A DNA stretch of 64,000 nucleotides from Leucosporidium creatinivorum. Lineage: Eukaryota > Basidiomycota > Microbotryomycetes > Leucosporidiales > Leucosporidiaceae. The position numbers were made by a program, and so were the translations under genes. Below the pieces are notes generated by a model. It did not search any database and was not told where the DNA came from. It saw nothing but the letters and a program-made list of their open reading frames with translations. Where the stretch lies: contig BCKL01000019.1 in assembly GCA_001600635.1 (NCBI GenBank), positions 551,232-615,231 of the forward strand. Direction: 5' to 3'. Shown here piece by piece: positions 53,366 through 64,000 of this stretch (positions are counted from its first letter, which is position 1; every line of letters starts with the position of its first letter).

Positions 53366-55447
53366 TCAAGCCAGTTGAGAGAGGCCAGTGATGGTCTGAG
53401 GTCCGGGTCCAGTGCAGATGGCAAATTGAAGCGCTCCTCCGTTGACGAAGCTGCTCTGGAGCGAGGTCGAGGGTGTGGTGTAGGGGTTTTGGTAGAGAGG
53501 GCCGAAAGTGGGGATGGGGAGGATGCAGGCGCCGGTGAGGACGCCGCCAAAGTTGGCGCCGACAAAAGTGTTGCCCTGCACGGTTCCTCCCGAGTTGCCG
53601 GCGACGGTGCTGAGTAAGGCGACCAAGAGTCAGCAACGCTGCGAGGGAGAACGCAGGCGGCAGGCGCTCGGCGAAGCTTGGAAGCGCTCGGTCAAACTCA
53701 CATTCCGAACCCGAAGTAGCCGTCGTTGCCGCTCGAGAAGACGTTGTTGGAGTAGGTTCCGACCGAGGTCCTGTAGTCGGTCGAGTTGTAGCTGCCCCAG
53801 CTGAGCGTGCCGACCGCCATGCCGATCTTGATCATCTAAGAGAGGAGAGGCGAGGTCAGCCTGTGTTCGAGCAGAGAACAGGAGAGCAGCAACCTACAGA
53901 GGACTTGGAGACGATGTTGTTGCTGACGATTTGGGTGTTGGTGTACGGTCCGCCGTAAGGCCAGTAGTCGACGCTGCGAGAAGAGAGAAAGGTAAGCTTC
54001 TGCTTCCCGGCAGCATGGAGAGGTGATGACTTACGCGTTGATACCACCGAGCAGCTGCCTCTCGTCAGCGATGATCGTGTTGCCCGAGATGGTGGATCCA
54101 GGCGACTGGAAGACGACGATGCCTCCATCGGTAGCGTCGGTGATGCTGTGGAGCGCGAAAGAGAATCAGCTTCGCTCGCTGTAACCCTAGAGAAGCTCAG
54201 AGCTTACGTGTTGCCGGTGACGACCGAGTTCCTGCAAGCGAGACTGATGCCATCGGCCCTGCGAGTGAGACGATGAAGTCAGCTCGGCGCTTGAAGCGCA
54301 AGTCGAAGCAAGACGAACCATTGCCCAGGAGCGTAAGTTCCCGTGTCACGCTTGCGGCGGAACTGCTGAGCGCCGGAAGGAGCGTGTCCACTGTGACAGC
54401 GAGACGAAGGTCAGCGTGAGGAATTGACCGCCGAGGGAGGGATCGAAACGTACGCCGGGCCGAGCTGGTTGTTGGTGACGACGGCTCCCGTGCATGAGAG
54501 ACCGTTGCCTTCGATCATGTGCAGGGCAGTCCTGCGAAGCGGTACGAGAAGGTATCAGCTGCGAGGCCGAGGTGGGAGAGCTCCAAAGCGACTCACCATC
54601 CGCGAGGCTCGTAAGCCTTGACATTCGTGACGGTCTGCCCGACGTTGGTTCCTCCCATCTCCAAGAGCGCTCCACCAGTTGAAAGCCATCCAAGCTCCGC
54701 CCTGTTGCCGTTGACAATGACGTTCTTAAGCGTGCAGCCGTCCCGTCCTGGGTCCGAAGTGTAGATCGCGACACTCTGACTCTGTCCCTTGACGACGAGC
54801 GTGGCGCGGTTGTCGCCGATGATGGCGCCGAGGACGCCGGTGCCGGTGGTGAGGGTCTGGTTGGGCGAGTACATCCAGATGGCGTTCTGGAGAGGGATGA
54901 CGGCGCCGGGGCAGAGGAAGACGATCGCTCCAGGTCCTCCATCTGTACCGCCGAGGGGAGGGTCAACTCAAGTTCCACAGACCTCGAAGGCTGAAGACTA
55001 CTCACAGAAGAAAAGTGAAGAGATGACAGTGTCGTTGTACGAGCTGTCGAGGCAGGAGTCGCCGGTGACGGGCTTGACGGGGACGGTCGGTGCTTGAGGC
55101 ATCGCAACGCAGCCGAGAAGACCGCAGAGGAGGTTGTTGACCGTAGTGGTCAGTCCTCCGACGAGTCCATTAGTCGTCGTCGCAAGGTCGGCGGCGGTTC
55201 GGGCGAGCATGCTGTCGACCTTGGTCGTCGTCGCCGAGATGAGGGTAGCGACCTGCTTGACGGGGAGGAGCTTGGCGACGGCGGGGCGGATGAAAGCAGG
55301 CGTAGCTCCAGGGTGGGCGACGTTGAAGGGGAGAGTTGTGTCGGCGCGACGTCCGAGTTGCTTCGTGGCTGTAGGACCTTCGGGGTCGACGGCGACGGCA
55401 GCGACGAGGAGGGGGGCCATCAGGATGGCGAGGAGGAACCAGCGCAT
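53366..55447 (-). CDS. Secreted parallel beta-helix (pectate-lyase-like) protein
   Basis: ATG 55447. Signal peptide MRWFLLAILMAPLLVAAVA, then a propeptide-like region ending near RR and a Thr/Val-rich spacer. The rest is repeated short beta strands with N/G turns: NRATLVVKGQSQSVAIYTS, LKNVIVNGNRAELGW, TNVGQTVTNVKAYEPRGW, GNGLSCTGAVVTNNQLG, NSVVTGN, PGSTISGNTIIADE, NTQIVSNNIVSKS, GNSGGTVQGNTFVGANFGG. This is the pattern of right-handed beta-helix (PbH1) proteins. About nine exons. Fungal relatives act on or bind cell-wall or plant polysaccharides. No clear pectin-lyase catalytic signature is seen, so the activity is open. Ends TGLSQLA. Confidence 0.72.
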
Positions 55448-56873
55448 GTTGGAGAAGTAGAGTCGAGTCGAAAAGGCGCGCCGGGCGTGAAAGTTAAAGA
55501 GCGAAGGGGAGCGACCGAGCGAGTCGAAAGTGAAGGGATAAGGAAGGGAAGGAAGAGGGTGGACCAGCCGCTCTCTGTCGTACTGAATGAAGGGACGGGA
55601 ACGAGGGGTGGGAGGCTGAGAGATAGGACGTAAGAGCAAGAGCCGCTGAGCCAGGGGAGAAGGAGGCAGGAAAGACGTGAAGCGCAGCCTCCCGGTTCAT
55701 AGAGATAATTCTGTATCGAGGGTGTTCGAGATGGTTAGAACGATTGTAGATCCATACACGGTATCAAGAGCTCCCTCTGCTAAAGTGCAGCAAGCTCACC
55801 TCGTCGACCAGGATAGGCACTCTCGCTCGAATCGGCAAGCGGGAGTCGAGTCCAGACGTCCTTATGCTCCAGTGCAATAGCGGGATCTTCCTGAGCTCCC
55901 AGCGCTCGTTTTGACCTGTAGCACCCTACTTTTCCCTTCCCGCCAGACCCGCTTGCAGCTGGACGAGGGAGAAACGAGATCGTGGAGGCGTTCAGCCTTG
56001 CTCTCGTCTTTGATCGGCCGTCGTGACAAAGTGGTTGGAGGTCGCCATGCTGTGCACCATGTTGTAGAGCACTACTTCTGTCCCCTGCTGAGCCGTAGCT
56101 GCCGGTTTGCTGGAAAAGGAGAAAAGCAAGCGAGCAAGTTGGCGAGAGACAAGAGCTCGCGAGCGTTTGAGCTGCACCTTGAGCAAATTCGAAGAGCTCT
56201 GGCGAAGTTGATGCTAGCTTCGTCGGTTCGAGCTCATCTGCTGGACGGTAGCAGATTGAAGCGCGACAGCAATCACCGAGAAGCTGCTCCTGCTCGGCGC
56301 GCTTGCTCTTCGCCGAGCGCCGACTCATCCCTCGTTTCGGGAGCTACACCTCGAGCCGGTCGCTGCTCAGTTCTATCCCAGAGTGAAGCTAGAGCTTCCT
56401 ACCAAGCTGCATGGTAGGCGCCAAGGTGCTGCAGAGCTCGTAGAGTGCAAAGCCGAGCCTCTCAGCATTCCGAGCTGACTCTCGACTCGTCGACTGGAGC
56501 CAAAAGGAAGAGGGTGGTCCAGGGAATGCAATTGTAGATGCCTGAAGAGCGGAGTAAGCATGGAGCTCCCAATAGGGTCCATCTCGGCCCGGTAAGTCAG
56601 CAGGAGGACTTCGCCGAGAGCTTCCAAAGCTCGCAGAATCCGACCGTCAGCATCCATGCGTTCCACTTCGCTTGAGGGGTACTGACTACTGAGTGTACCG
56701 AAATAAGAGTGCTCTCGCGAGGGTGGAGCGCTATAGCGGAGCACACTCGTCCGCGAATCCTCGAACGCCGAGCGGGAGCGATGGGTCACGGAAGGTTGCA
56801 GAGGGACCATGTAGTAGTGAAAGGCGTGTGATCTCCTACACGAGCTATCTTTCGCCCAGGCCGTCTGCAAAGG
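55448..56873. other. Intergenic, about 1.4 kb, up to inverted-repeat arm B
   Basis: No gene recognised on either strand. It marks the inner junction of arm B, where similarity to arm A starts abruptly at about 56874. Confidence 0.45.
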
Positions 56874-57392
56874 TGCAGAACGAAGCGAGACTCGGCGGAG
56901 AGGGGGCCGAGCCTCGTTCGCTGCCGAGAGGATGGTAGAAGCTATCTACAAGTCGAGACTCTGCTCTTCTCGATGCTCTACCGCTGTTGCTCCCCTACAG
57001 CCCCTCTCTTTGAACTGGGGCGCAGACGCCTCTAGAGCTCCCTCTCCTCCTACTCCCCCTTCTCCTCCCTCCTCTCTCATGCGCCGAAGGAGCTGCACCG
57101 AGCAGCCACATTTTTAATGGACTACATCTCGTATCTCCTACCCCTGCCCGCCGTATCACCGCCTCCCTCTCGCTCCAAACGAGCTGTCTCAGCTCTCGCT
57201 CCCTCTCTTCGCACTTCGCAACTCGCTCTTTCTGCAGCCTATTCGCACGCGCTGANGGGATGCTAAATTGGTGCAGACCAGTATGACCTGCTCACGGCTG
57301 CTCTCCCTCCTCTTCCTTCCCTTCACTTCAACTCGACTCGCTCACATCCCCTCTTTCGAGCTCTCTCCGACCAGCCTCAACACCGAATCGCC

Positions 57393-58757
57393 ATGGCAGA
57401 CATCTTCCCCGCTGGACTATCGCTTACTGGAGGCTTTCCACTCAAAGGACAAGATCTGGCAGCGTGAGTTCATCTCGTTACAGCTCGGTCGAAGTGGGAA
57501 GGGGGCAGGCGAGACGGCGCCGAGCAGTCCGAGCAGCTGAAAAGAGGCGCTGAGCGGCTACAGATCTCGGCACTGACACCTTACACCTCCCAGATCCATC
57601 ATCTTCCTGATCGCCTACATCCTCCTCGTCCCCGTTGCCGTTTGGCGCAACGTCAAGCCGGCTTCTCGCACCCTCATCCTTCTGCGACCTTGCATCTTCA
57701 TCGTCGCTCGCATCGTCACTTGGATCCTCCGTGCCATTCAGGCTTCGCAGACGGAGGTCAGCGAGAGTCTCATGATTNGAGAGCAGGTGNGTTNACTCTC
57801 TCGCGCCGAGGTCGATTGAANGCCGAGGGCTGACCTGCTCTGCTTCCACGCACTTAGATCCTCCTCCTCTGTGGCTTCATCCTGCTCTGCGAGCCCCTGC
57901 TCTCCCTGGTCGGCTACCACATCAAGCGCAACACTCCTCCCAACCCCGAGAGCCGAGATCTCCTTCACCGAGCTCTTATTCTCCTCAAGCTGGCTTTAAT
58001 GGTCGCGCTAATCTTGGGAATCTATGTGAGTTTCTTGATTCTCGGTCTCCCCTTCGAGTGGCTCAACAGGACAGCTTTTCAACTCGAAACTCCAACGCCG
58101 AAGCTGACCTCCCTCTCTCTCCTCGCAGGCCGGCTCTCAAATTTCCTCGGTCGGCAACGACGCTGGCAAGCTCTCAACTCTCAAGTCTTGCCGCGACGCC
58201 AACGCCATCATCTGCCTCGTCATCACCGTCACCTGCGTGCTCGTCACTCTGCTGGCGCAGGCCAGAGACAACTCGCTTCCTTGGAGGGCTTCATTGATGC
58301 TGACTGCCGCTGGAGCCATCTTGGTGAGTGGCCTTCGTTTCGCGATCTCGATCGGAGGCTCTTGACGAGAGCTGTAGCTGACCTCTCCTCCCTCTTCTTC
58401 TCGCCCTCGCTCTTCTGCCAATCGCTCCCCTCCCATCCTCCCCCTCCCTTCATCCCCTCTCTCCTCTCACAGTCCATCGCCTCGGCCTACAAGATCTACA
58501 TCTACGTCAAGACTCCCACTCCCTCCATCACCGCCATCTCCGGCAAAATCGCCTTCTACTTCCTCTCCGCCCTCCCCGAGCTCATCGTCACGGCTCTCTA
58601 TCTCTCCGTCAACCTCAACGCCGTGTTCGACATTGAAGAGGGAAGGAAGAGGGATACGATTGAGAAGGCGATGAAGAAGGGGACGTATACTGGTGGTGGG
58701 GAGTGGGAGAAGGAGCAGCCGGCTTTTGGCGGGCAGCACGAGTTGAGCAGGGTCTGA
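57393..58757 (+). CDS. Seven-TM fungal membrane protein, copy B
   Basis: Exons 57393-57463, 57594-57786, 57858-58025, 58129-58323 and 58473-58757, giving about 303 residues. Same protein as copy A (29355-30725): seven hydrophobic helices, a short N-terminus, and a charged Lys/Glu-rich then Gly-rich cytosolic tail ending ELSRV. Coding exons are nearly identical to copy A, while introns 3 and 4 differ at several places, so the arms are true duplicates with part of the sequence homogenised or collapsed. Function unknown. N bases at 57778 (in a codon) and 57790 (in the donor). Confidence 0.7.
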
Positions 58758-59119
58758 GCCGAGCCGAGCTGGAGGCTGTAGATAGCTTACTGTAATAGAC
58801 GCTTTGTACCTTGCCAATTGCTGTTCTGTATTCGGGTTGCCGGCTGATATCGTAGGCGAGAGCGAAGCGCGCCGAGCTTCATCGCCGAGACTCGCCCTCG
58901 GCCGTTCCTCTGTTTCGACAGGTGTGCAACGGATGCACCGGCAGTTCCGCAGCGCCGCCCACGTACGCTGATCTCCGGTGCGCTCACTGGAAGACGACCA
59001 CAGCCCGCCTTCTCGCGCACCGCTGAGCCAGCGGAGCGTCGCCGAGGTCCGCGCCGCCGTCTTTCACTTCACGCTAGGCTACTTACGCCTCGTCTCTTCC
59101 TCCGTCCCTCGCCGCCAGC
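58758..59119. other. Flank between 7TM gene B and family member 4
   Basis: About 360 bp, nearly identical to 28993-29354 in reverse. It holds the member 4 promoter. No further feature seen. Confidence 0.5.
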
Positions 59120-60178
59120 ATGGAAGATTCAGCTAGATTTACGCCGTGCGACCTTGCCTGGTCTCGCACTCCCGTCGAGCACGCCCTGCCTCCCCTCTCT
59201 GTCTATTCCCCGGACGAAAAGTGGCGAGCAGCGTTCACAGCTCGCCAGGCTCTATGCCACCTGTTGCAGGGGCCTCTACCACTACCTATGAAGTATGATG
59301 GATATCCAGGGCTGCAGGCTACACTGCTATCCGCCGTGACCAGGACTTTGGAGATGACGGAAAAGCAAAGGGAAGAGTTTTTGAAGAATGGGCTCCCACA
59401 ACTTCCACAAGGATTGGAAAAACGGCAGACTCTCTTGAAAACCTTCACCGGGCATGCCTATCGTTCCACCCCATTTTGTACTGTGAGGCTTGTTGGCGGG
59501 AGCGGAGGATCTTTCGGCGCCGGACCCGTGCTGACCTCCAGGATCTGGCCTTTTCCGGCATAGCTGATGGATCGCAAGGACGTGTATTACATGTTTAAAA
59601 GTTATATAGAAACGGTGGCCAGGGACATGGTGAGCCCGTTCCCCTTGGACCTTCTCTCTGCCTGCCAGCGGCGGTTGATCATCATCGCCGAGGCTGCAAA
59701 AAGCCACCCATTTCGGAAGCAAAGGCTAACCGACTACCCAGTCCCCTTCCTGCGTATCTAGGTCAACTCATGTCATGCGATAGAAGATGCCAACCAGATC
59801 GTCTACCTCTGCGCACGGGACTGGGACCGCCTCGACCCCCTTCGCCGAGCCGTGGGCGTTTTGACGGCGCGAGCGTACGACGAGGTGAGAGGTGTTGCTG
59901 CAGAGAGTGCCACGGTATTGAACGAGCTGAAGCTCCTCCTTCTTGAAGGACATTGAATCCCTGGCCTCTCACTCTGGCAGTCCTTCCGGCGCGGCTGCTT
60001 CTTTCTTTGTGAGTCCAATCCCAACACCGAGCCTTCGCAGCCGGTCCTGACTCTGTGTCGCATTACATGTGGTGCTACTCAGATGAGCGAAGTACACCAG
60101 CATGTACCCTCGCTGAGCCCCAGGCAAGCTCGGCGTTCGGGCGTTTCGGAGGAGGAGCTGGGGGCGCGTTGGGCTTGA
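59120..60178 (+). CDS. Subtelomeric paralog family, member 4 (249 aa)
   Basis: Exons 59120-59482, 59564-59629 (66 nt), 59762-59884 (123 nt) and 59981-60178, all in phase and intact. The protein is close to member 3. Exon 1 is almost the same; exon 3 and the last exon carry several amino-acid changes, so it is not a pure assembly duplicate. It shares the fused last exon (no final intron). All family landmarks are present, including LCHLLQG and the RQARRSGVS ... RWA tail. No known domain. It is the family member nearest the telomere, about 3.8 kb from the end. Confidence 0.8.
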
Positions 60179-60379
60179 GTAGAGAAACTGAGGGCGGTCA
60201 GAAGGGATAGGTGAGCATAGTACTCCACTTGCAGAGCGGTTTGCCCGCCATGCAAGCGTTTTCGAAAAACGAGAAGGCGCAAGCGAGCAAGGAAAGCCGA
60301 GCTAGCGAGTTCGCGAGGGTCATCGGCCTCGACCAGCGGTACGATGAAAGCACAACATATCCATTCCCTTGACTCCAAT

Positions 60380-63084
60380 CTAGTGTACACCCTGCCTCCA
60401 CTCCTCAGCGACTCCACTCGAGTGAGCATGACCATGCCCACCCGCTCCTCCCAGCCCAAACAGCAGCGGATTTGGCTCCGTCAGCCTCGCCAAGTCGATC
60501 CCCTTTGTCCGGAAGAAGCTCCTCTTTGGCCTCTTCTGCTCTGCGATGCCCTCCTCCGAGCCACAGCCGTCTTCCTCGAGAAGTGGTGGAGGTCGCCGAC
60601 GAGAGTCGACTTCCTTGCGAGCGGCGGAGGCGGAGGTGATGTAGGATTTGCCGAGGCGACGTTTGCGGCGGGCGAGAGAGTCGTCCTCTTCGTCGGAGGA
60701 AGGGTAGTCTTCCGTCGAACCCTGGGCGGTTTGACGGATTCGCTCTGACGTGAAGCGTAAAGTCAGCTTCATGCCTCGGCGATCAGCTCGGCGCCGAAAT
60801 GATTAGAACGCACCCGATATCCGCACGTCAATATCCTCGTCCTCATCCGCCTCGTCATCCTCAAAGTCGTAAGGGACGTGCTGCATCTGAGCCGAGGGCG
60901 CGAAGGGCATGTTGCGGAGCGATTCCAAGAGGGCGGCTCTGAGGTGCAGAGAGGTCAGCTGCGGTCGACAATGGAGGAGCGAGCTACGCACTTGGTCTTC
61001 TCCAAGTACTCCCTCGAGTTCGAGTTCTCCATGTTACTCGCCGGCACGTCCAACTTGAACTCGGGGCCAAAGTACTCGATGTAGTCGTTGAAGGGCATGT
61101 CCTGCTGCGTCATGTCCTCGCCGACGGCAACTCCCGTCTCGTAGGCCCAGGTGCGAGCGACGTTGCGGATCGTGTAGCCGCCTCCGCCGACGATCATGAG
61201 GGGGACGTTGAAGGAGCGCATGAAGGCGACGCAGTCGGCGTGGCCTGTTCGGTGTAGAGCGAAGTCAGCTTCTGGCGCTCTTCTATAGCTCGCACTCCTC
61301 GCCATCGAACAGCAGCAACTCACCCCTCATACTCAGGTTGAACGGACCGAGCTTGTCCTCGGCCAAAGAATCGGCTCCGCACTGGAGGACGACGGCGCCT
61401 GGTCGGTACCAGTCCATGATGGCTTGCATGACCTATCGAGGGTGTAGTCGAGTCGTGGGCGAGGAGCGAGAGAGGTGGGAGATATATCAGCCTCGGCTCG
61501 ACCTCAATCGTCATCGTCGAGAAGCCCAACTCACCGGCCTGAACACCCCCTTGTAGCTCTCATCATCAATCCCATCCTTCAGCGGAAAGTTGACCGCATA
61601 GCCCTTGCCCTCGCCCTTCCCTCTGTCGCCGAGCGCGCCGGTTCCAGGGAAGTAGTCCCCGAACTTGTGGAACGAGGCCGTCATGACCCGATCCGATGTG
61701 TAGAAGGCTTCTTCGACGCCGTCTCCATGGTGCACGTCGATGTCGATGTAGAGGACGCGGGCGTGGTATCTTCGGTGTGGAGGCGGAGAGGAAAGGTTCG
61801 GCGAGGGGAGGCGAGGCGAGGACAGGAGAAGTCGAGGAAGGGCGAGGAAGAGCGGGTAGGAAAGGGAGAGGATTGGAGAGGGAAGTTGTGAGCGAGAGGT
61901 CAAGTCAGCTCGCTTGCCTGCTAAAAGTCGAGGCTCGGCGCTCTCTCCCCTCCTCGCTGCCACTTCCTCCTCGCTCCTCCACCCATACATCTCACAGACT
62001 CACCTCAGCAGCTCCAAAATGCCCAAGACGATATCGTTGATGTAGCAGAATCCGGACGCCTCCCTCTTCTTGGCGTGATGCAGCCCGCCCGCCCAGTTGA
62101 GCGCAATGTCGGCTTGGCCTGTTGTAAGTCGTCGGGCGCCGCCTGATAAGTGAGAGAAGGGTAAGTACGTAATGTCAGAGTATTGTGCTCTGCGAGCAGA
62201 GCGATTCGAGCTCTGCAGCGCGAGACGAGCTGGCGAAAGACGCGAAACGCACTGAGGGATCCTCCCGCCGAGATGGAGCAGAACTCGAATAGTCCTTCGA
62301 AAGCGGGGCAGTCCTCTCCGATCAGAACTGTGTGTGTAGTATGGCGTGAGCTGAAGCGGCTGAGAGGAGAGAGCCGGAGAGCAGCTCTCTCTCAGCGAGC
62401 AGCGGCAACTTACACCTGGTTCCTCCGACACTCATCTCCTCCACCAGCTCGGGCGATACGCGCGAGAGAAAGTCGATGTACTCGTCCGTGTGGAAGCGGG
62501 TCATCTCGTGAGATGTAGCCCGAGTTGGTCGCTGAGGAGGGCGGACAGGCGGATGAAGGGCGGCGAGGGGGGAAGGAAAGGATGAGGTGCGATAGTAGTG
62601 ATATGTATGGGTCAGCTTTGCTCTTGTACAGGGTCCGAACGAGCTACAGCGCAGCATCTGCTTGCACTCGCCGCGCCCGGCTCTGAGCACTCGAGCCAAA
62701 CTCACGAGGATGTCCATCTTCTTGTCCAAGCCATAGTTGACGACCAAGTTGTGCGCCATCATCACTCGGTGAGGCTTCATCGGGTGCACTGTAGCACAGG
62801 AGCGAGAACGAGCAGCGAGAGCAAAGAGGCGGGGAGAGGTCAGCTCTGGCAGTGCGTGGAGAGGTCGTTGTAGCTCGATACAGCTTAGCAGTACCCACCC
62901 AAGTTGTAAGCATAGCAACCGATGTCGGCTGTAGCGGCGGAAAGAGGTACAACAGCGAACGCGACGAAGGAGAGAAGGGCGTCAGCTCTGCCGTCTCTTT
63001 CAAGCTCAGTAACGCTAAGGGGGACTTACGATCGTGGTAGAATGCAACTTTGCGCTTGTCCACGCCGGTACCCGTCGTGGCCAT
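60380..63084 (-). CDS. RPD3: Class I histone deacetylase (Rpd3-type)
   Basis: ATG 63084 ([18 protein letters not shown]) with about ten exons. Hallmarks in order: [48 protein letters not shown], the catalytic [39 protein letters not shown]-like zinc ligands (D, H), [50 protein letters not shown] (Tyr of the active site) and NSREYLEK. The C-terminus has an acidic stretch ([16 protein letters not shown]) and a basic Ser-rich tail. Such enzymes remove acetyl groups from histone tails within Sin3/Rpd3-type complexes in the nucleus and shape subtelomeric silencing. All zinc and charge-relay residues are seen. Rpd3 rather than Hos2 is the best guess; the family is certain. Confidence 0.88.
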
Positions 63085-63951
63085 CCTGTACGAAGTGTCG
63101 AGTCGAGGAACGAGGTGAGAGTTGGAGGGAGAGAGCAACAAGCTCGAGCTCGAGGGCGGGAGTTAGGTCGGAGCAAGCAAGGCTGACCGGGCGTGCGAGG
63201 ATCAGTCTCGGGTCAAGCAAGGTGCATTGATGCGCCTATCCGGCCTCGCTGGCTCTTTGCGAGGCCCTGAAACTAAAGCCCCTTGCTCGGCGTTGGCAGC
63301 GGCCAGGCAGGCGATTCGAAGACGAAGCACAGCAAGAGGGTGCTGTCGGCTGTCCGTCATGCGAGTAGTTCTGTATTTCGGTCAGATCCTGTCTGAACAT
63401 GGACCTCAGCCCAAGTCCGAGTCCTCACCTTCGACTCTCGAGAGGCCACATCTCGGCGATGAACTGAGTTCGGCAGGGCTGTCTGACTGCCCTGGCCATG
63501 ATGCTCACGGGGGTTCATGGTGCCCTCTGCCAATAAGTGTCGTCTACAATTTCGGACTACAACTTGGCGCAAGAGAACGGAGCACCGGCGGGCTCAACTC
63601 GGCGTGGGTTTGGGGCTGCTGCTGTGAGTCAACCAAGGCCGCCAACAAGACGGGGAGACCGGTTTCCAGCTGCCCACCGACTCTGCTACACAACAGACTC
63701 CACCGCGCAGTCAACTTGCAACTTTTCACTCGACGGTGGGCGGCAGGACTTGGCAACTCGAGGGGGCGGAAACCGAGACTTGGACTTGCGCGGGGCGCTG
63801 AAAGGGTGCAGACTGGCCGAGTACTGCGGCACAGAGTGCAAACAGCAAAATCACTACTCTGCTACGAGTTGAGACTGCTCAACTACCACTTGAGCTCCAA
63901 CAACAGTGCGGACACTGACTCGGCTCAACCTCGGCCGCTTGACTTGCGCGG
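63085..63951. other. Subtelomeric region without a gene
   Basis: About 870 bp between the deacetylase start and the telomere. No coding frame has support, and no obvious X/Y'-like tandem repeats are visible. Confidence 0.5.
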
Positions 63952-64000
63952 GGGTTGGGTTAGGGTTGGGTTAGGGTTGGGTTAGGGTTGGGTTAGGGTT
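63952..64000 (+). repeat. Telomeric repeat, 11-bp unit GGGTTGGGTTA
   Basis: Four exact units plus five bases, running off the window end, with the G-rich strand pointing outward as expected for a right chromosome end. The unit is a TTAGGG joined to a TTGGG. No variation occurs among the visible units. Confidence 0.9.

Larger units (their letters stand above)
56874..60182. repeat. Inverted repeat arm B (about 3.3 kb)
   Basis: Reverse-complement partner of 27928-31244; about 25.6 kb of unique DNA separates the arms. Contains the 7TM gene copy B and family member 4. Outer similarity stops just past the member 4 stop codon. Five N bases mirror those in arm A. Confidence 0.92.

Noticed and set aside
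55780-56417. Two overlapping frames of about 170-180 codons on opposite strands
   Set aside because: Neither has family features or splice support; typical GC-rich chance frames.
1-64000. tRNA, rRNA or CRISPR elements
   Set aside because: No convincing B-box with a cloverleaf context, no rRNA-like sequence and no spaced palindromic repeats were seen by eye; a covariance-model scan was not possible.

Overview
The window looks like the right end of a basidiomycete yeast chromosome. The evidence is GC-rich DNA, genes with many short GT-AG introns (mostly 50-110 nt, with CTGAC/CTAAC-like branch points), unmistakably eukaryotic gene products, and a G-rich telomere-type tandem repeat running off base 64000. 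Gene content and intron style fit Pucciniomycotina (Microbotryomycetes-like red yeasts), but that placement is inference. No RNA genes, operons or CRISPR arrays were recognised.

Left part (1-20.2 kb): the 3' half of a siderophore-iron MFS transporter and a decayed fragment of a second copy. Then come a membrane-anchored SGNH/PC-esterase-like protein, an HP1-like chromo/chromoshadow protein, an F-box protein, a 100-residue protein with a 53-G tract in its intron, the first member of a small paralogous family, USB1 (U6 snRNA 3'-end processing) and DUG2 (glutathione degradation).

Middle (20.5-34 kb): a second family member is split in its first exon by a 5.95-kb Ty1/Copia retrotransposon with LTRs identical where both are sequenced, a 5-bp target duplication and one intact Gag-Pol frame. 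Next is arm A of a 3.3-kb inverted repeat, holding a third family member and a seven-TM protein, followed by a ferric reductase.

Right part (35-64 kb): a single-pass protein joining a secreted ectodomain with about 60 cysteines to a cytosolic small GTPase, mitochondrial ribosomal protein uL29m, an O-fucosyltransferase-like protein, nitronate monooxygenase, an MFS transporter, a CPL1-like secreted protein, a secreted beta-helix protein, then inverted-repeat arm B (same two genes in mirror order), an RPD3-type histone deacetylase, a gene-free subtelomere and the telomere, built of an 11-bp unit.

Most single-copy genes are ordinary housekeeping or secretory genes. The accessory material is the four-member paralog family, the inverted duplication, the young Copia element and the broken transporter, all typical of a subtelomere. 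The most unusual items are the ectodomain-GTPase fusion, the 11-bp telomere unit, and the paralog family with its Copia-split member.
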